Notes under the pieces: generated by a model | Database searches by the model: none | The model's input: the letters and a program-made list of their open reading frames with translations, nothing else | Told to the model about the DNA's origin: nothing | Made by a program: the position numbers and the translations under genes | Shown: in pieces, positions 7,547 through 16,482 of the stretch | Layout: each line of letters starts with the position of its first letter | How positions within the stretch are numbered: the stretch's first letter is position 1 | NCBI GenBank assembly: GCA_031287095.1 | Contig: JAITTG010000002.1 | Location: 1-61,034 of the forward strand | Source of the DNA: Candidatus Parendomicrobium reticulitermitis | GTDB lineage: Bacteria > Elusimicrobiota > Endomicrobiia > Endomicrobiales > Endomicrobiaceae | Reading direction: 5' to 3' | Length of the DNA stretch: 61,034 nt

Positions 7547-8941
7547 TTATTTATTTACAGAGTGTATCGCTCTCTTTTCTGCGGCTAAAAAACCTTCTCT
7601 TACCGCTTCTGTTATTGTGGGGTGAGCGTGGATAGTTTCTATTATGTCTTCTACTGCGGCTTCCATTCCTATGGCGAGAGCGGCTTCGCCTATTATGTCT
7701 GTGGCGCGGGGTCCTAAAATGTGAACGCCTAACACTTCCTTATACTCTTTGCCTAATAAAACTTTTACTATTCCTACTCCGCCGTTTGCTATTAGAGATT
7801 TGCCGTTTGCCGATAACGGGAACTTGCCGACTATATAGTCTATTTTTTGGGCTTTTGCATCGTCTTCCGTTAAACCTACGCCTGCAAATTCTGGAATAGT
7901 ATAGACGCATGACGGACTTGTTTTGCCGTCGTATTTTGCGTTATGCCCCAAAGCATTTTCTGCGGCGACCTCGCCTTGAGCGCTTGCCGTGTGGGCTAAC
8001 ATCACTTTGCCCAAACAATCGCCTATGGCGTAAATGCCTTTGATATTGGTCTGCATATTGTCATCAACTATTATGCGTCCTCTATCATGTTTTATTCCCG
8101 CGCCGTCTAACCCCAATGTTTCTGTGTCCGTTCTGCGTCCTATGGCAGCCAATACTTTTTGCGCTTCAAAGGCTTCTTTTTTGCCGTCTTTTTCAATATT
8201 GACTTTTACGCCGTTTGCGCTGTTTTCTATTGATACGACTTTGGCTTGAGCGATGATTTGTATCCCGCGCTTTTGCAAAGATGCGATAAGAGCATTGGTC
8301 AATTCGCTATCCATCATAGGCAAAAGTTTAGGCAGAGCTTCTATGATTACAACTTTTGCTCCGAAAATGCCGTATGCTGTGGCGAGCTCTATGCCGATTA
8401 CTCCTCCGCCTATTACAAGCAAGGTTTGAGGGACTTTGTCTAATGAAAGAGCGCCTGTTGAATCTATACAATTTGGATTGTCTTTTAACCCGGGTATGGG
8501 CGCGCTTGCGGGGGTTGAGCCGCTGGCGATTATTATTTTATCGCCGACAACTTTTTGAACTCCGTTTGCGCTTGATACCGATACGCTTGCCGCCGATTCT
8601 ATTTTTGCAGTCCCTTTGACTACCTTGATTTTATTGATTTTCATTAAACCCGCAACGCCGCTTACCAATTGATTGACGATAGCGGCTTTTTTGGCTTGAA
8701 CTTTATTCCAATCAAAACCTTTTACAGTCAAGTCTATCCCATATTCTCCGGCATTTTTTGCTTCTTCAAGAACTTCCGCCGAATGAAGCAAAGCCTTTGT
8801 TGGAATACAACCGACATTTAAACAAGTTCCGCCCAAATTATTTTTTTCTATCAAAGTAACTTCGGCACCCAACTGAGCCGCGCGGATTGCCGCGACATAT
8901 CCTCCGGGACCGCCTCCAATTACAGAAATTTTTATAGCCAT
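7547..8941 (-). CDS. lpdA: Dihydrolipoamide dehydrogenase (E3)
   Basis: This is the FAD enzyme that reoxidises dihydrolipoyl groups of the E2 subunit and passes electrons to NAD+. It has the FAD-binding start GGGPGGYVAAIRAAQLG, the redox-active disulfide C40-x4-C45 (GGTCLNVGCIPTKA), the NAD-binding GGGVIGIELA, the second FAD motif AIGDCLG, and the C-terminal catalytic His-Glu pair in HAHPTITEAVREG. The length (464 residues) is normal. GGAGG precedes the ATG. It is the last gene of the E1alpha-E1beta-E2-E3 cluster, 8 nt after E2, so it is most likely dedicated to this complex. Confidence 0.95.
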   Translation of the reverse strand: MAIKISVIGGGPGGYVAAIRAAQLGAEVTLIEKNNLGGTCLNVGCIPTKALLHSAEVLEEAKNAGEYGIDLTVKGFDWNKVQAKKAAIVNQLVSGVAGLMKINKIKVVKGTAKIESAASVSVSSANGVQKVVGDKIIIASGSTPASAPIPGLKDNPNCIDSTGALSLDKVPQTLLVIGGGVIGIELATAYGIFGAKVVIIEALPKLLPMMDSELTNALIASLQKRGIQIIAQAKVVSIENSANGVKVNIEKDGKKEAFEAQKVLAAIGRRTDTETLGLDGAGIKHDRGRIIVDDNMQTNIKGIYAIGDCLGKVMLAHTASAQGEVAAENALGHNAKYDGKTSPSCVYTIPEFAGVGLTEDDAKAQKIDYIVGKFPLSANGKSLIANGGVGIVKVLLGKEYKEVLGVHILGPRATDIIGEAALAIGMEAAVEDIIETIHAHPTITEAVREGFLAAEKRAIHSVNK

Positions 8942-8949
8942 AAAACCTC

Positions 8950-10167
8950 CTATAACAAAATATCCATCGGGTGTTCTAATAATTCTTTTAAAACAACGAC
9001 AAATTTCGCGCCGTCTGCGCCGTCCATAAGGCGATGATCTATAGTCAAGGCTATTTTCATAACCTTTTTCTTAAAGACTTTGCCTTCATCGTCTATGTCG
9101 ATTTCGTCAAGAGCCGCCGCTACTCCAAGTATGGCGCTATTTGGCTGATTGATAATTGAAGTAAAACTGTCCAAGCCGAACATTCCCAAATTGGACACGG
9201 TAAAAGTTGAGCCGCTGTATTCGTCCATAGAGAGTTTGCCTTCGCGGGCTTTCTTTGCCAATTCTTTAGCTTTTGCAGAAAGAGTTTCTATGCTGATTCT
9301 GTCCGCTTCTTTGATTACGGGCACAATCAAGCCTTCTTCAAGAGCGACAGCCATACCCAAATTGACGGATTCATTATAAACAATTTCGCCCTTGTCAAGA
9401 CTGACAAGCAATTCTTTGTGTTGAGACAAAGCCTTTGCGGCAGCCTTTAAGACGAAATCATTTACAGACAATTTATTTTCTTTTTCGCGCTTTTCATTTA
9501 TTTGAGCGCGCAATTTTAAAAGAGCGTCAACAGCGACTTTTATATTCATAGTCACAGAAGGGATTTCATTGTGAGCGGCAAGCATTCTTTGTCCGACCGT
9601 TTTTCTCATGCCTGTCAATTTCTCTCTGCGGACAGATGTTGATAGGTTCGCGTTTTGCGCTGGGGCTGGCGCGGCTACGGATGCAGCGGAGCCTTTTGGA
9701 GCGGACAAAATATCTCTTTGAAGAATGCGTCCGCCGGGACCTGTGCCTGATATATTAGAAATATCCGCGCCGATTTTTTGAGCGGTTTTCTTAGCAAGAG
9801 GAGAAATTTTTATTCTTGCGCCCGCGCTTACTGCCAACGGGGCGCTTGTTTGAGGGGCGGGGCTTGCTGTTGCTGGAGCCGTTGCAGTAGGAGCAGAGGC
9901 GGGCGCGCTTGCGCCTGCAACTGTTTCTCCTTGGGCTCCTATATGTCCTAACACTGCCATCACGGGAGCGTCTTTGCCTTCTTCAACAAGTATAGAAAGC
10001 AAGACTCCGTCAGATTCGCTTTGAATTTCACTATTTAATTTATCAGTAGTAATTTCAACTAAAACTTCGCCTTTTTTCACCGGATCGCCTACTTTTTTAT
10101 GCCAAGTTCCGACAGTTCCTTCTGTCATCGTAAGACCCAATTGAGGCATTTTAATTTCAACAGCCAT
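8950..10167 (-). CDS. Dihydrolipoyllysine acyltransferase (E2)
   Basis: This is the core subunit of the 2-oxoacid/acetoin dehydrogenase complex; it transfers the acyl group from lipoamide to CoA. Order of domains in 405 residues: one lipoyl domain (1-77, lipoyl-Lys in EITTDKLNSE), an Ala/Pro-rich linker (about 80-120), the peripheral subunit-binding domain (ISPLAKKTAQKIGADISNIS, then GTGPGGRIL), a second linker, and the catalytic domain ending with the active-site DHRLMDG. The single lipoyl domain is typical of acetoin, branched-chain or Gram-positive-like pyruvate complexes. GGAGG precedes the ATG. The product could be acetyl-CoA or another acyl-CoA. Confidence 0.93.
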   Translation of the reverse strand: MAVEIKMPQLGLTMTEGTVGTWHKKVGDPVKKGEVLVEITTDKLNSEIQSESDGVLLSILVEEGKDAPVMAVLGHIGAQGETVAGASAPASAPTATAPATASPAPQTSAPLAVSAGARIKISPLAKKTAQKIGADISNISGTGPGGRILQRDILSAPKGSAASVAAPAPAQNANLSTSVRREKLTGMRKTVGQRMLAAHNEIPSVTMNIKVAVDALLKLRAQINEKREKENKLSVNDFVLKAAAKALSQHKELLVSLDKGEIVYNESVNLGMAVALEEGLIVPVIKEADRISIETLSAKAKELAKKAREGKLSMDEYSGSTFTVSNLGMFGLDSFTSIINQPNSAILGVAAALDEIDIDDEGKVFKKKVMKIALTIDHRLMDGADGAKFVVVLKELLEHPMDILL

Positions 10168-10394
10168 TTTAAACCTCCATTTTTAAAATAGAAAAGAGGA
10201 GAGAGAAAATACGACAACTACCTGCGCCAAACATCTCCCCCCTACACGCTCATTATCCCGCGCCCGTTACAAGACATATCTGCCTCATTAGCAGACTACA
10301 ATCGCAACCTACGGAGGCGATTCCTTATAATATAAGGGAATTACTGCACTGCATTCTTTGCCGTCTTTTCTCTTTTCTCTTTCCTATCTATCTT
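10168..10394. repeat. Spacer between E1beta and E2
   Basis: This 227-base gap inside an otherwise tight operon holds gagaaaagacggc-type repeat sequence at both ends (10190-10215 and 10350-10385) and a small stem (ttcccttat paired with ataagggaa, near 10330-10345). No gene is seen. It looks like a repeat inserted between co-transcribed genes. Confidence 0.5.
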
Positions 10395-11375
10395 TTAAGC
10401 ATTTAATAATTTTTTTGCGTCTCTTACTATGTCGTCCACATGAGGAAACATCACATCTTCAAGCGGCGGGGAGAAAGGCGGGACGATATTTGCTCCCGCT
10501 GTGCGCATTACGGGGGAATCCAACTCGTCAAATAATTCCTCTGTGATTTCTGCGGACAATTCTGCGCCTACTCCGCCGCGTCTGACTCCTTCTTCCAAAG
10601 TCATAACATTGTGAGTTTTGCAGACTGAGGTTTTTATCGCTTCCCAATCAAGCGGAACAAGAGTGCGCAAATCTAAAACTTCTACATCTATGCCTTGCGC
10701 CGCCAATTTGTCCGCGGCTTCAAGGGCAAAATAGACTTGTCTTGACCATGTGATTATGGTCATATCTTTACCTTGTCTTTTTATATCGGCTTTGCCTAAC
10801 TCTACGATATGTTCGCCGTCTGGAATTTCTTCTTTTTTGGCGTATAATAATTTATGCTCCAAAAATACGACTGGGTCGTCGTCCCTTATAGACGCTTTTA
10901 TAAGACCTTTAGCGTCTGCGGCTGTTGAGGGGCATACTACTTTCAATCCAGGGATATGCGTAAATAAAGCTTCCAAGCATTGAGAATGCTGTCCTGCATT
11001 TCTGCGCCCTGCTCCCAAAGGAGCGCGAAAAACCACGGGGCATTTAACCTGTCCGCCCGTCATATATCGGATTTTTGCGGCTTGATTCATAACTGGGTCT
11101 AAACAGACTGTTATAAAATCATTATACATCCACTCAGTGACTGGACGAAGACCGCGCAATGCCATACCTACAGCCATACCTGTAAAACCAGATTCGCTTA
11201 TAGGCGTATCCATAATTCTCAAAGGTCCGAACTCGTCTAAAAATCCTTGCGTTATGCCGAAAACGCTGCCCATATCAGCCATATCCTCGCCCAAAACTAC
11301 GACTGATTCGTCTCTTTTCATTTCTTCATAAAGCCCTTCTCTTATTGCTTTTGATATGCTTATTATTTTGCTCAT
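10395..11375 (-). CDS. 2-Oxoacid/acetoin dehydrogenase E1 beta
   Basis: This is the beta subunit of the thiamine-diphosphate E1 heterotetramer that decarboxylates the substrate and acylates the lipoyl arm of E2. Family features include ISKAIREGLYEEM, VVLGEDMADMG, the active-site region DTPISESGFTGMAVGMALRG and PVVFRAPLGAG. The C-terminal half is transketolase-like (TWSRQVYFALEAA, VLDLRTLVPLD). I placed the start at ATG 11375, which overlaps the E1alpha stop (ATGA) and lies 11 nt after GGAGG. An upstream GTG at 11387 overlaps that GGAGG. The length is close to the usual 325. Confidence 0.94.
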   Translation of the reverse strand: MSKIISISKAIREGLYEEMKRDESVVVLGEDMADMGSVFGITQGFLDEFGPLRIMDTPISESGFTGMAVGMALRGLRPVTEWMYNDFITVCLDPVMNQAAKIRYMTGGQVKCPVVFRAPLGAGRRNAGQHSQCLEALFTHIPGLKVVCPSTAADAKGLIKASIRDDDPVVFLEHKLLYAKKEEIPDGEHIVELGKADIKRQGKDMTIITWSRQVYFALEAADKLAAQGIDVEVLDLRTLVPLDWEAIKTSVCKTHNVMTLEEGVRRGGVGAELSAEITEELFDELDSPVMRTAGANIVPPFSPPLEDVMFPHVDDIVRDAKKLLNA

Positions 11376-12370
11376 CTTTGCACACACCTCCCATTGTCAA
11401 CGCTATACACATCCGTAAAAGCCTCGCTAATGTCTGGATATTCCGACTTTACCGCAAAGTCCACCGCCGCCGCCATTTCGGCGTCAACTTTTTTGTCTAT
11501 ATCTTTCAATTCCGCGGCAGTCGCCGCTTTTTCTGCAATCAGTCTGTCGTGGAAAAGAACGATAGGGTCGTTTTTATGAGCCTCTATCATATATTCTTTC
11601 GGTCTATATGAAGCGGGGTCGCCGCAATAATGTCCCTGCCAGCGATAAACTTTTACTTCTATCAAGCTTGGTCCATCGCCTTTTCTTGCTCTTTCAATAG
11701 CCTTTGAAACCTCTTCATAGATATTTAATACATCTGCGCCGTCTATGGTTTTTCCGGGTATATCGTAAGCCTTAGCGCGAACTGACAGCGTGGAAGTATT
11801 TGTGACTTTTTCAATAGGAACGGACACGCCATAACCGTTATTTTCAATAACATAGACTATAGGCAATTTCCATGCCGCCGCCATATTGATGGATTCATGA
11901 AATGTGCCTTGGTTTGAAGTGGCGTCTCCAAAAATACACATAGTTACATGTTTGTCGCCTTTCATTTTTGAGGCAAGAGCCGAACCTGTCGCTATTGGAA
12001 TGCTCGCGCCGATAATGCCGTTAGCGCCCAAATTGCCTTTCGCAAAATCCACGATATGCATTGAGCCGCCTTTTCCTTTGCAATAGCCTGTCTTTTTGCC
12101 GAAAAGTTCCGCCATAAATTTATCTGTGCTTGAACCTTTGCAAAGACCTTGACCATGCCCGCGATGAGTTGTTGTGACAAAATCCGTATCTTTTAAAGCC
12201 GAAATTGCGCCGACCATACAGCCTTCCTGCCCTATACCCAAATGGATATTGCCGGCAAGCATGCCTTTTGTAAAACAATCAGCCGCAGTTTCTTCAAACT
12301 TTCTCGCTCTGACCATCTTCTCGTAAAAACTCAAAAGGGTTTCTTTTGAGTATTTTCCTAATTCGCTCAT
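11372..12370 (-). CDS. 2-Oxoacid/acetoin dehydrogenase E1 alpha
   Basis: This alpha subunit binds thiamine diphosphate and magnesium through the motif GDATSNQGTFHE...VIENNGYGVS. Other family marks are THRGHGQGLCKG, the GKGGSMHIVD segment and GHYCGDPASYRP. At 332 residues it has the length of AcoA/PdhA-type alpha subunits. The GHxxGDPxxYR segment and overall pattern lean towards the acetoin/pyruvate branch rather than the branched-chain branch, but substrate cannot be settled by eye. AGAGGAGG precedes the ATG. It follows dctM by about 70 nt on the same strand. Confidence 0.94.
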   Translation of the reverse strand: MSELGKYSKETLLSFYEKMVRARKFEETAADCFTKGMLAGNIHLGIGQEGCMVGAISALKDTDFVTTTHRGHGQGLCKGSSTDKFMAELFGKKTGYCKGKGGSMHIVDFAKGNLGANGIIGASIPIATGSALASKMKGDKHVTMCIFGDATSNQGTFHESINMAAAWKLPIVYVIENNGYGVSVPIEKVTNTSTLSVRAKAYDIPGKTIDGADVLNIYEEVSKAIERARKGDGPSLIEVKVYRWQGHYCGDPASYRPKEYMIEAHKNDPIVLFHDRLIAEKAATAAELKDIDKKVDAEMAAAVDFAVKSEYPDISEAFTDVYSVDNGRCVQR

Positions 12371-12440
12371 TTTTGCCTCCTCTTTTTATCTCTGGCTGTT
12401 AATTGCGGGTTTGACTCGCGCAATGACAAAGAATTGTTTT

Positions 12441-13733
12441 TTATTTAGTTAATAAATTAGCGGTAAACATTGTAATTTGCGGAACATAAGTGACGAAAGC
12501 CAAGGCTATTATCCCGGCAATCACAAAGGGAATAACTTTTTTGCACACTTCCATTATAGGAACTTTTAGAATACTTGCGCCTACATATAAATTAATGCCG
12601 ACCGGCGGAGTAACTAAACCGATAGCCAAATTGACTGTCATAAATACGCCAAAATGCACAGGGTCAACGCCCATCTTCATACATACGGGCAGTAAAACTG
12701 GAACAAGTATATAACATGCTGAGTTAGCGTCTAATAAACATCCCGCTACCAAGAAAATGATATTTATTATTATCAACAAGATTATTTTATTGTTGCCGCT
12801 GATAGTAAGCAGGGCTTGCGCCGCATCGGTAGCCATGTGAGAAGTCGTCAGAAGCCATGCAAAAACAGTGGCGCATGCCACAATAAACATAACTTGAGCG
12901 GACATCACAGCCGCATCAACGAATAATTTGCCGACATTTTTAAGATTTATTTCCTTATATATGAAGATTCCTACTATAAGAGCGTATATAATCGCTATGC
13001 CTGCCGATTCCGTGGGAGTAAAAACGCCTCCGTAAATACCGCCCAAAATAACCACAGGAGTCAACAATCCCCAAAAAGCGTCTTTAAAAGCAAGCCATCT
13101 TTCTCTTGCGCTTGCTTTAGGTTGTCTTGTTATCTTGTCTTTTCTTGAACAAATCATAGCGGCGATTATAAAAGCGGCGCCCAAAAGCGCGCCGGGTAAA
13201 AATCCGCCGGCAAAAATCTTGGCTACGGAAACATCCGATATAGAAGCATATACTACATATAAAATGCTTGGCGGGATGATTATGCCGATAGCGCCTGAAG
13301 AACTCATAAGAGCGGTTGAAAGCCCGCGATTATATCCCGCGCTGACCATAGCGGGAATTAAAATAGCTCCAAGCGCGGCAACAGTTGCGGGACCTGAGCC
13401 TGATATAGCCGCAAAAAAGCAAGAAACAACCACAACAACAATGATTAAACCGCCTTTAGTATGTCCTACGAAAGCGGATGCAAAGGTAATCAACCTTTTT
13501 GATATGCCCGCATACTCCATAACAAGCCCAGCCATTATAAAATACGGTATAGCAAGCAAAGCAAATTTGCCTACGCCTGAATACATAAGGTTTGGAAACA
13601 TTTCCAAAGGCAAAGGTATTCCAAACGCGGCGGAAAAACCCAAAGTTACAATTGAAGAAAGTCCAAGGGCGACAGCGATTGGAACATTAAGAAAAATCAA
13701 AAGAAAAAACACTCCGAACAATAAAAGAGCCAT
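12441..13733 (-). CDS. dctM: TRAP transporter large permease (DctM)
   Basis: This 430-residue, about 12-segment inner-membrane protein is the ion-coupled transport subunit of a TRAP system. Typical stretches are FFLLIFLNVPIAVALGLSS, MAGLVMEYAGISKRL, the conserved SGSGPATVAALG and MSSSGAIGIIIPPSI near residues 110-155, and GLVTPPVGINLYVGA near residue 375. GGGAGG precedes the ATG and it starts 2 nt after the dctQ stop. The spacer to E1alpha carries a GCGGGTTTGACTCGC palindrome but no clear terminator, so the transporter and the dehydrogenase are probably co-transcribed. Confidence 0.94.
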   Translation of the reverse strand: MALLLFGVFFLLIFLNVPIAVALGLSSIVTLGFSAAFGIPLPLEMFPNLMYSGVGKFALLAIPYFIMAGLVMEYAGISKRLITFASAFVGHTKGGLIIVVVVVSCFFAAISGSGPATVAALGAILIPAMVSAGYNRGLSTALMSSSGAIGIIIPPSILYVVYASISDVSVAKIFAGGFLPGALLGAAFIIAAMICSRKDKITRQPKASARERWLAFKDAFWGLLTPVVILGGIYGGVFTPTESAGIAIIYALIVGIFIYKEINLKNVGKLFVDAAVMSAQVMFIVACATVFAWLLTTSHMATDAAQALLTISGNNKIILLIIINIIFLVAGCLLDANSACYILVPVLLPVCMKMGVDPVHFGVFMTVNLAIGLVTPPVGINLYVGASILKVPIMEVCKKVIPFVIAGIIALAFVTYVPQITMFTANLLTK

Positions 13734-13735
13734 TT

Positions 13736-14242
13736 CTACCTCCCGCTTTGCGCATTGGCGCTAAAATAAAAATATTTTTTGAAATCATTGATGCCGAATT
13801 GAATCACTCTAATCGCAATCAAAACACAGCCTATCGGAATGGCAAGACCTTGATAATAAACAGGCATTCTGAGAGCCGCCGTGGCTTGTCCGCTTATTAT
13901 TTGGCTGTTAATCATGTCAAAACTATAATAAAACAATAAAATTATCAAAAGCATAGAACATAAAGTTGAAAAAAGGCTGACCCATGCCATATATTTAGGT
14001 TTAGCATATTCAGACAACAATCCCATGGCAAAATGCGCCCCTCTTTTATACGCTGCGGCTGTCCCAAACATTGTCATCCATACAAAAATACAAATAACCA
14101 ATTCATCTGCGAAAGATATTGACATATTAAGAGCATATCTGCTTAATACATTAGCGAAATTCATAATCACCATAAAGGCAAAGAAAACAATTAAACATAT
14201 TTCTTCGAAATAGCTCCATACTTTTTCTATCAATTTGAGCAT
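13736..14242 (-). CDS. dctQ: TRAP transporter small permease (DctQ)
   Basis: This small membrane subunit has four hydrophobic segments and pairs with DctM. It has the family landmarks FADELVICIFVWMTMFGTAA and GAHFAMGLLSE (compare RxGxHxxVxxL in the family). I set the start at ATG 14242 (MLKLIEKVW), preceded by AAAGGAGATAGTT. The longer upstream reading has no ribosome-binding site and runs into repeat sequence. The length (168 residues) is normal. Confidence 0.9.
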   Translation of the reverse strand: MLKLIEKVWSYFEEICLIVFFAFMVIMNFANVLSRYALNMSISFADELVICIFVWMTMFGTAAAYKRGAHFAMGLLSEYAKPKYMAWVSLFSTLCSMLLIILLFYYSFDMINSQIISGQATAALRMPVYYQGLAIPIGCVLIAIRVIQFGINDFKKYFYFSANAQSGR

Positions 14243-14289
14243 AACTATCTCCTTTTGAGGCAATGCCTCCTTTTTCAATTTTGCCGCCA

Positions 14290-14364
14290 TTGAGGGCTTG
14301 ACCCGCAATCTCCGCTATTGCTTAATCTATATCGCCGCGTGAAGATTGCGGGTCAAGCCCTCAA
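14290..14364. repeat. Palindromic repeat with perfect 22-bp arms
   Basis: Arms 14290-14311 and 14343-14364 are exact inverted copies of each other around a 31-nt centre. It belongs to the GCGGGCTTGACCCGC family. In the transcript it would fold into a very stable stem between dctP and dctQ, a position where it may protect the dctP mRNA or dampen read-through. Confidence 0.9.
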
Positions 14365-14406
14365 CAACAAAATCAAGCCAGTAATGACGGCAAGAAACGA
14401 ATTTTC

Positions 14407-15417
14407 TTATTTCGCTTTGTATCCGAATGCTTCAAACAATTCCGCTCCGTATTGGTCTATGTATTTCTTGTAAAGAGGAGCCAATTGAGTTTGGAAAGCC
14501 GCAATTTCTGCAGTTGTAAGGGAATTGGCTTTAATCCCTTTATCTTGCAAACCTTGCAACAATTCCTTATCTTGTTTTCTGGTCTCTATAACTTGAGCTT
14601 TCATAGCCTCGGTAGCGGCGTCTTGGAATATCTTTTGGTCTTCTGCGCTCAAACTGTCCCAAAACTTTTTGCTTGCAGAAAGCACTATGGGGTCATAAGA
14701 ATAATTGGCTATAGTCAAAAACTTTTGAACCTCATAGAGTTTGGAACTGCTGATAATTCCCAAAGGATTTTCCTGTCCATCGATTGTGCCTTGCTGCAAT
14801 GCGGTAAACACCTCGGAGAAACTCATAGAAACAGGGTCTGCTCCAAGCATTTTGTAGAGATCAACAAGAATTGTGACAGAAGGAACGCGGAATTTCATAC
14901 CTTTAAAATCGCTTGGTTTATGGATAGCGAGTTTATTATTGGTGATTTGGCGGAAACCATTTTCTCCAAGCGCTAAAGGAACTGCGCCTTTTGCGGCGAT
15001 GAGTTCTTTAATTTTTTGTCCGCCTGTGCCGTTGTTGAACACATATTGGTCAACGCTTTCATATCCTTTTGTAAATATCCAAGGCATAAAACAAGCCGTG
15101 AGTTTAGGCTCAACATTGTTATGAATCATAGCGGAATGGATATCCAATTCATTGATGCCTTGATAAAGCATTTCAAGAGTCTTTGTTTGGTCGCCTGAGG
15201 CAAGTTGTTCATTAGGATAAATGGAGATTTTAAATCTGCCGTTTGTGCGCTCTTCTACCATTCTTTTAAATTCAGCCGCCCCATAATACCAACTGCTTGT
15301 CTCAGAAGTCGTGACGCTCAATTTCAAATCCCTGACATTCCCTTTTTTCCCGCCGCACCCTATAATAAAAGCAAATGCGATAAGAACGCTTACTGCAATA
15401 CCGATACTTTTTTTCAT
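14407..15417 (-). CDS. dctP: TRAP transporter substrate-binding protein (DctP)
   Basis: This exported solute receptor is made as a lipoprotein: the signal peptide ends in the lipobox FIIGC. The DctP fold is shown by NGRFKISIYPNEQLASGD, GMKFRVPS (the Arg usually clamps the substrate carboxylate) and FSEVFTALQQGTIDGQENP. That Arg suggests an organic acid ligand. The start is ATG 15417, 8 nt after GGAGG; the upstream in-frame codons precede that site. It is the first gene of dctPQM and lies upstream of the dehydrogenase genes, so the ligand may be the dehydrogenase substrate or a precursor. Confidence 0.93.
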   Translation of the reverse strand: MKKSIGIAVSVLIAFAFIIGCGGKKGNVRDLKLSVTTSETSSWYYGAAEFKRMVEERTNGRFKISIYPNEQLASGDQTKTLEMLYQGINELDIHSAMIHNNVEPKLTACFMPWIFTKGYESVDQYVFNNGTGGQKIKELIAAKGAVPLALGENGFRQITNNKLAIHKPSDFKGMKFRVPSVTILVDLYKMLGADPVSMSFSEVFTALQQGTIDGQENPLGIISSSKLYEVQKFLTIANYSYDPIVLSASKKFWDSLSAEDQKIFQDAATEAMKAQVIETRKQDKELLQGLQDKGIKANSLTTAEIAAFQTQLAPLYKKYIDQYGAELFEAFGYKAK

Positions 15418-15834
15418 TTCGAATTCCTCCAATTTAGATTTAATTTTTGCTGCCGACTGCTTGCTGCATTACTACTAAACGACCCACCTCCTTTATTAAG
15501 TAATTAAACTCCAATAAATAAAAAAGCCTATATGCGAATTTTACGCATATAGGCTTTCGATGAATGAAAAAATAATTAACTTTTGAACTGATTTAATATT
15601 TTGAAAAATATAATCTTTTGAATTTTTATTCAAGCGGCTGCCCTTGAGGGAAAACGAAGATAACAGATAGCGGCATTTAGTTATACAATTGCATAGGATT
15701 TGCATTCAGAATCCCTCATCCCTTAAAAAGTGTTTTTGAATGGAACGGATATTAACAAAAAACTTGTGAAAATGCAAATAATGGTCTCCACATTTCGTAG
15801 GGGCAGGTTTCAAACCCGCAGAGATCTAATGATT
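15418..15834. other. Spacer between nth and dctP
   Basis: This holds a strong hairpin terminator (15524-15556), AT-rich sequence that probably contains the dctP promoter (no consensus pair I would assign), and a copy of the GCAGGTTTCAAACCCGC palindrome (about 15797-15822). No gene is seen. Confidence 0.6.
15519..15556 (-). terminator. Rho-independent terminator
   Basis: A 13-bp stem (aagcctatatgcg paired with cgcatataggctt, 15524-15556, 7-nt loop) is followed on the minus strand by a T-rich run. It would end the suhB-nth transcript or act as a leader attenuator ahead of dctP. Confidence 0.8.
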
Positions 15835-16482
15835 TTAAAAGACAGGCTTTGTTCCTTTGCATTCGGGTTTTATTGGGCAGATTGCGCAGTTGGGGGTTCG
15901 GGCTTTGCAGGCTCTTCTGCCTAAAGTTTGAATTAGGAAAGAGAATTTTTTCCATTGTTTTTGAGGGACTATTTGCATTAAGTCTTGCTCTATTTTTACA
16001 GGGTCTGCGTTTTTGGTGAGTTTTAAGATATTGCCGATTCTTATGACATGAGTGTCAACCGCTATGCCTACCTGTTTTCCAAAAGCGCTTGACATCACTA
16101 TATTGGCGGTTTTTCTGGCAACGCCTGCAAGTTTTTGCAAGTCGTCCATATTTTGCGGGACTTTTCCTGAAAAATTATCTATAAGCATTTGGGCTGATTT
16201 CTTTATGTTTTTGGCTTTATTGTGATAAAAACCGCATTGATGGACTATATTTTCTAATTCTTTTATGTCGGCATCGGCATAATCGCTTATGGTTTTGTAT
16301 TTTTGAAAGAGAATTGCAGTAGTCTTATTGACCATAGCGTCTGTGCATTGAGCGGAAAGAATTACGGCAAAAAGCAGTTCATGAGGCGCAGAGAAATTTA
16401 GCGCGATGTCTGTGTCGGGATACGCTTTGCCTAATTTTTTAAGTATGGTTAATACTTTTGATTTTTTGTCAGCGTTTTTCAT
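15835..16482 (-). CDS. nth: Endonuclease III
   Basis: This base-excision repair enzyme removes oxidised pyrimidines and nicks abasic sites. The helix-hairpin-helix reads LAGVARKTA (usual LPGVGRKTA) with catalytic Lys124. Catalytic Asp143 lies in AVDTHVIRIG. The [4Fe-4S] ligands C192-x6-C199-x2-C202-x5-C208 are all present. The length (215 residues) is normal. The Pro and Gly changes in the hairpin are unusual but leave catalytic residues intact. The start overlaps the end of suhB by 14 nt, so the two are co-translated. Confidence 0.94.
   Translation of the reverse strand: MKNADKKSKVLTILKKLGKAYPDTDIALNFSAPHELLFAVILSAQCTDAMVNKTTAILFQKYKTISDYADADIKELENIVHQCGFYHNKAKNIKKSAQMLIDNFSGKVPQNMDDLQKLAGVARKTANIVMSSAFGKQVGIAVDTHVIRIGNILKLTKNADPVKIEQDLMQIVPQKQWKKFSFLIQTLGRRACKARTPNCAICPIKPECKGTKPVF

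Noticed and set aside
13135..13764. 209-codon plus-strand frame opposite dctM/dctQ
   Set aside because: It is fully antisense to two well-supported TRAP genes, has no recognisable domain and has an odd composition typical of a shadow frame.
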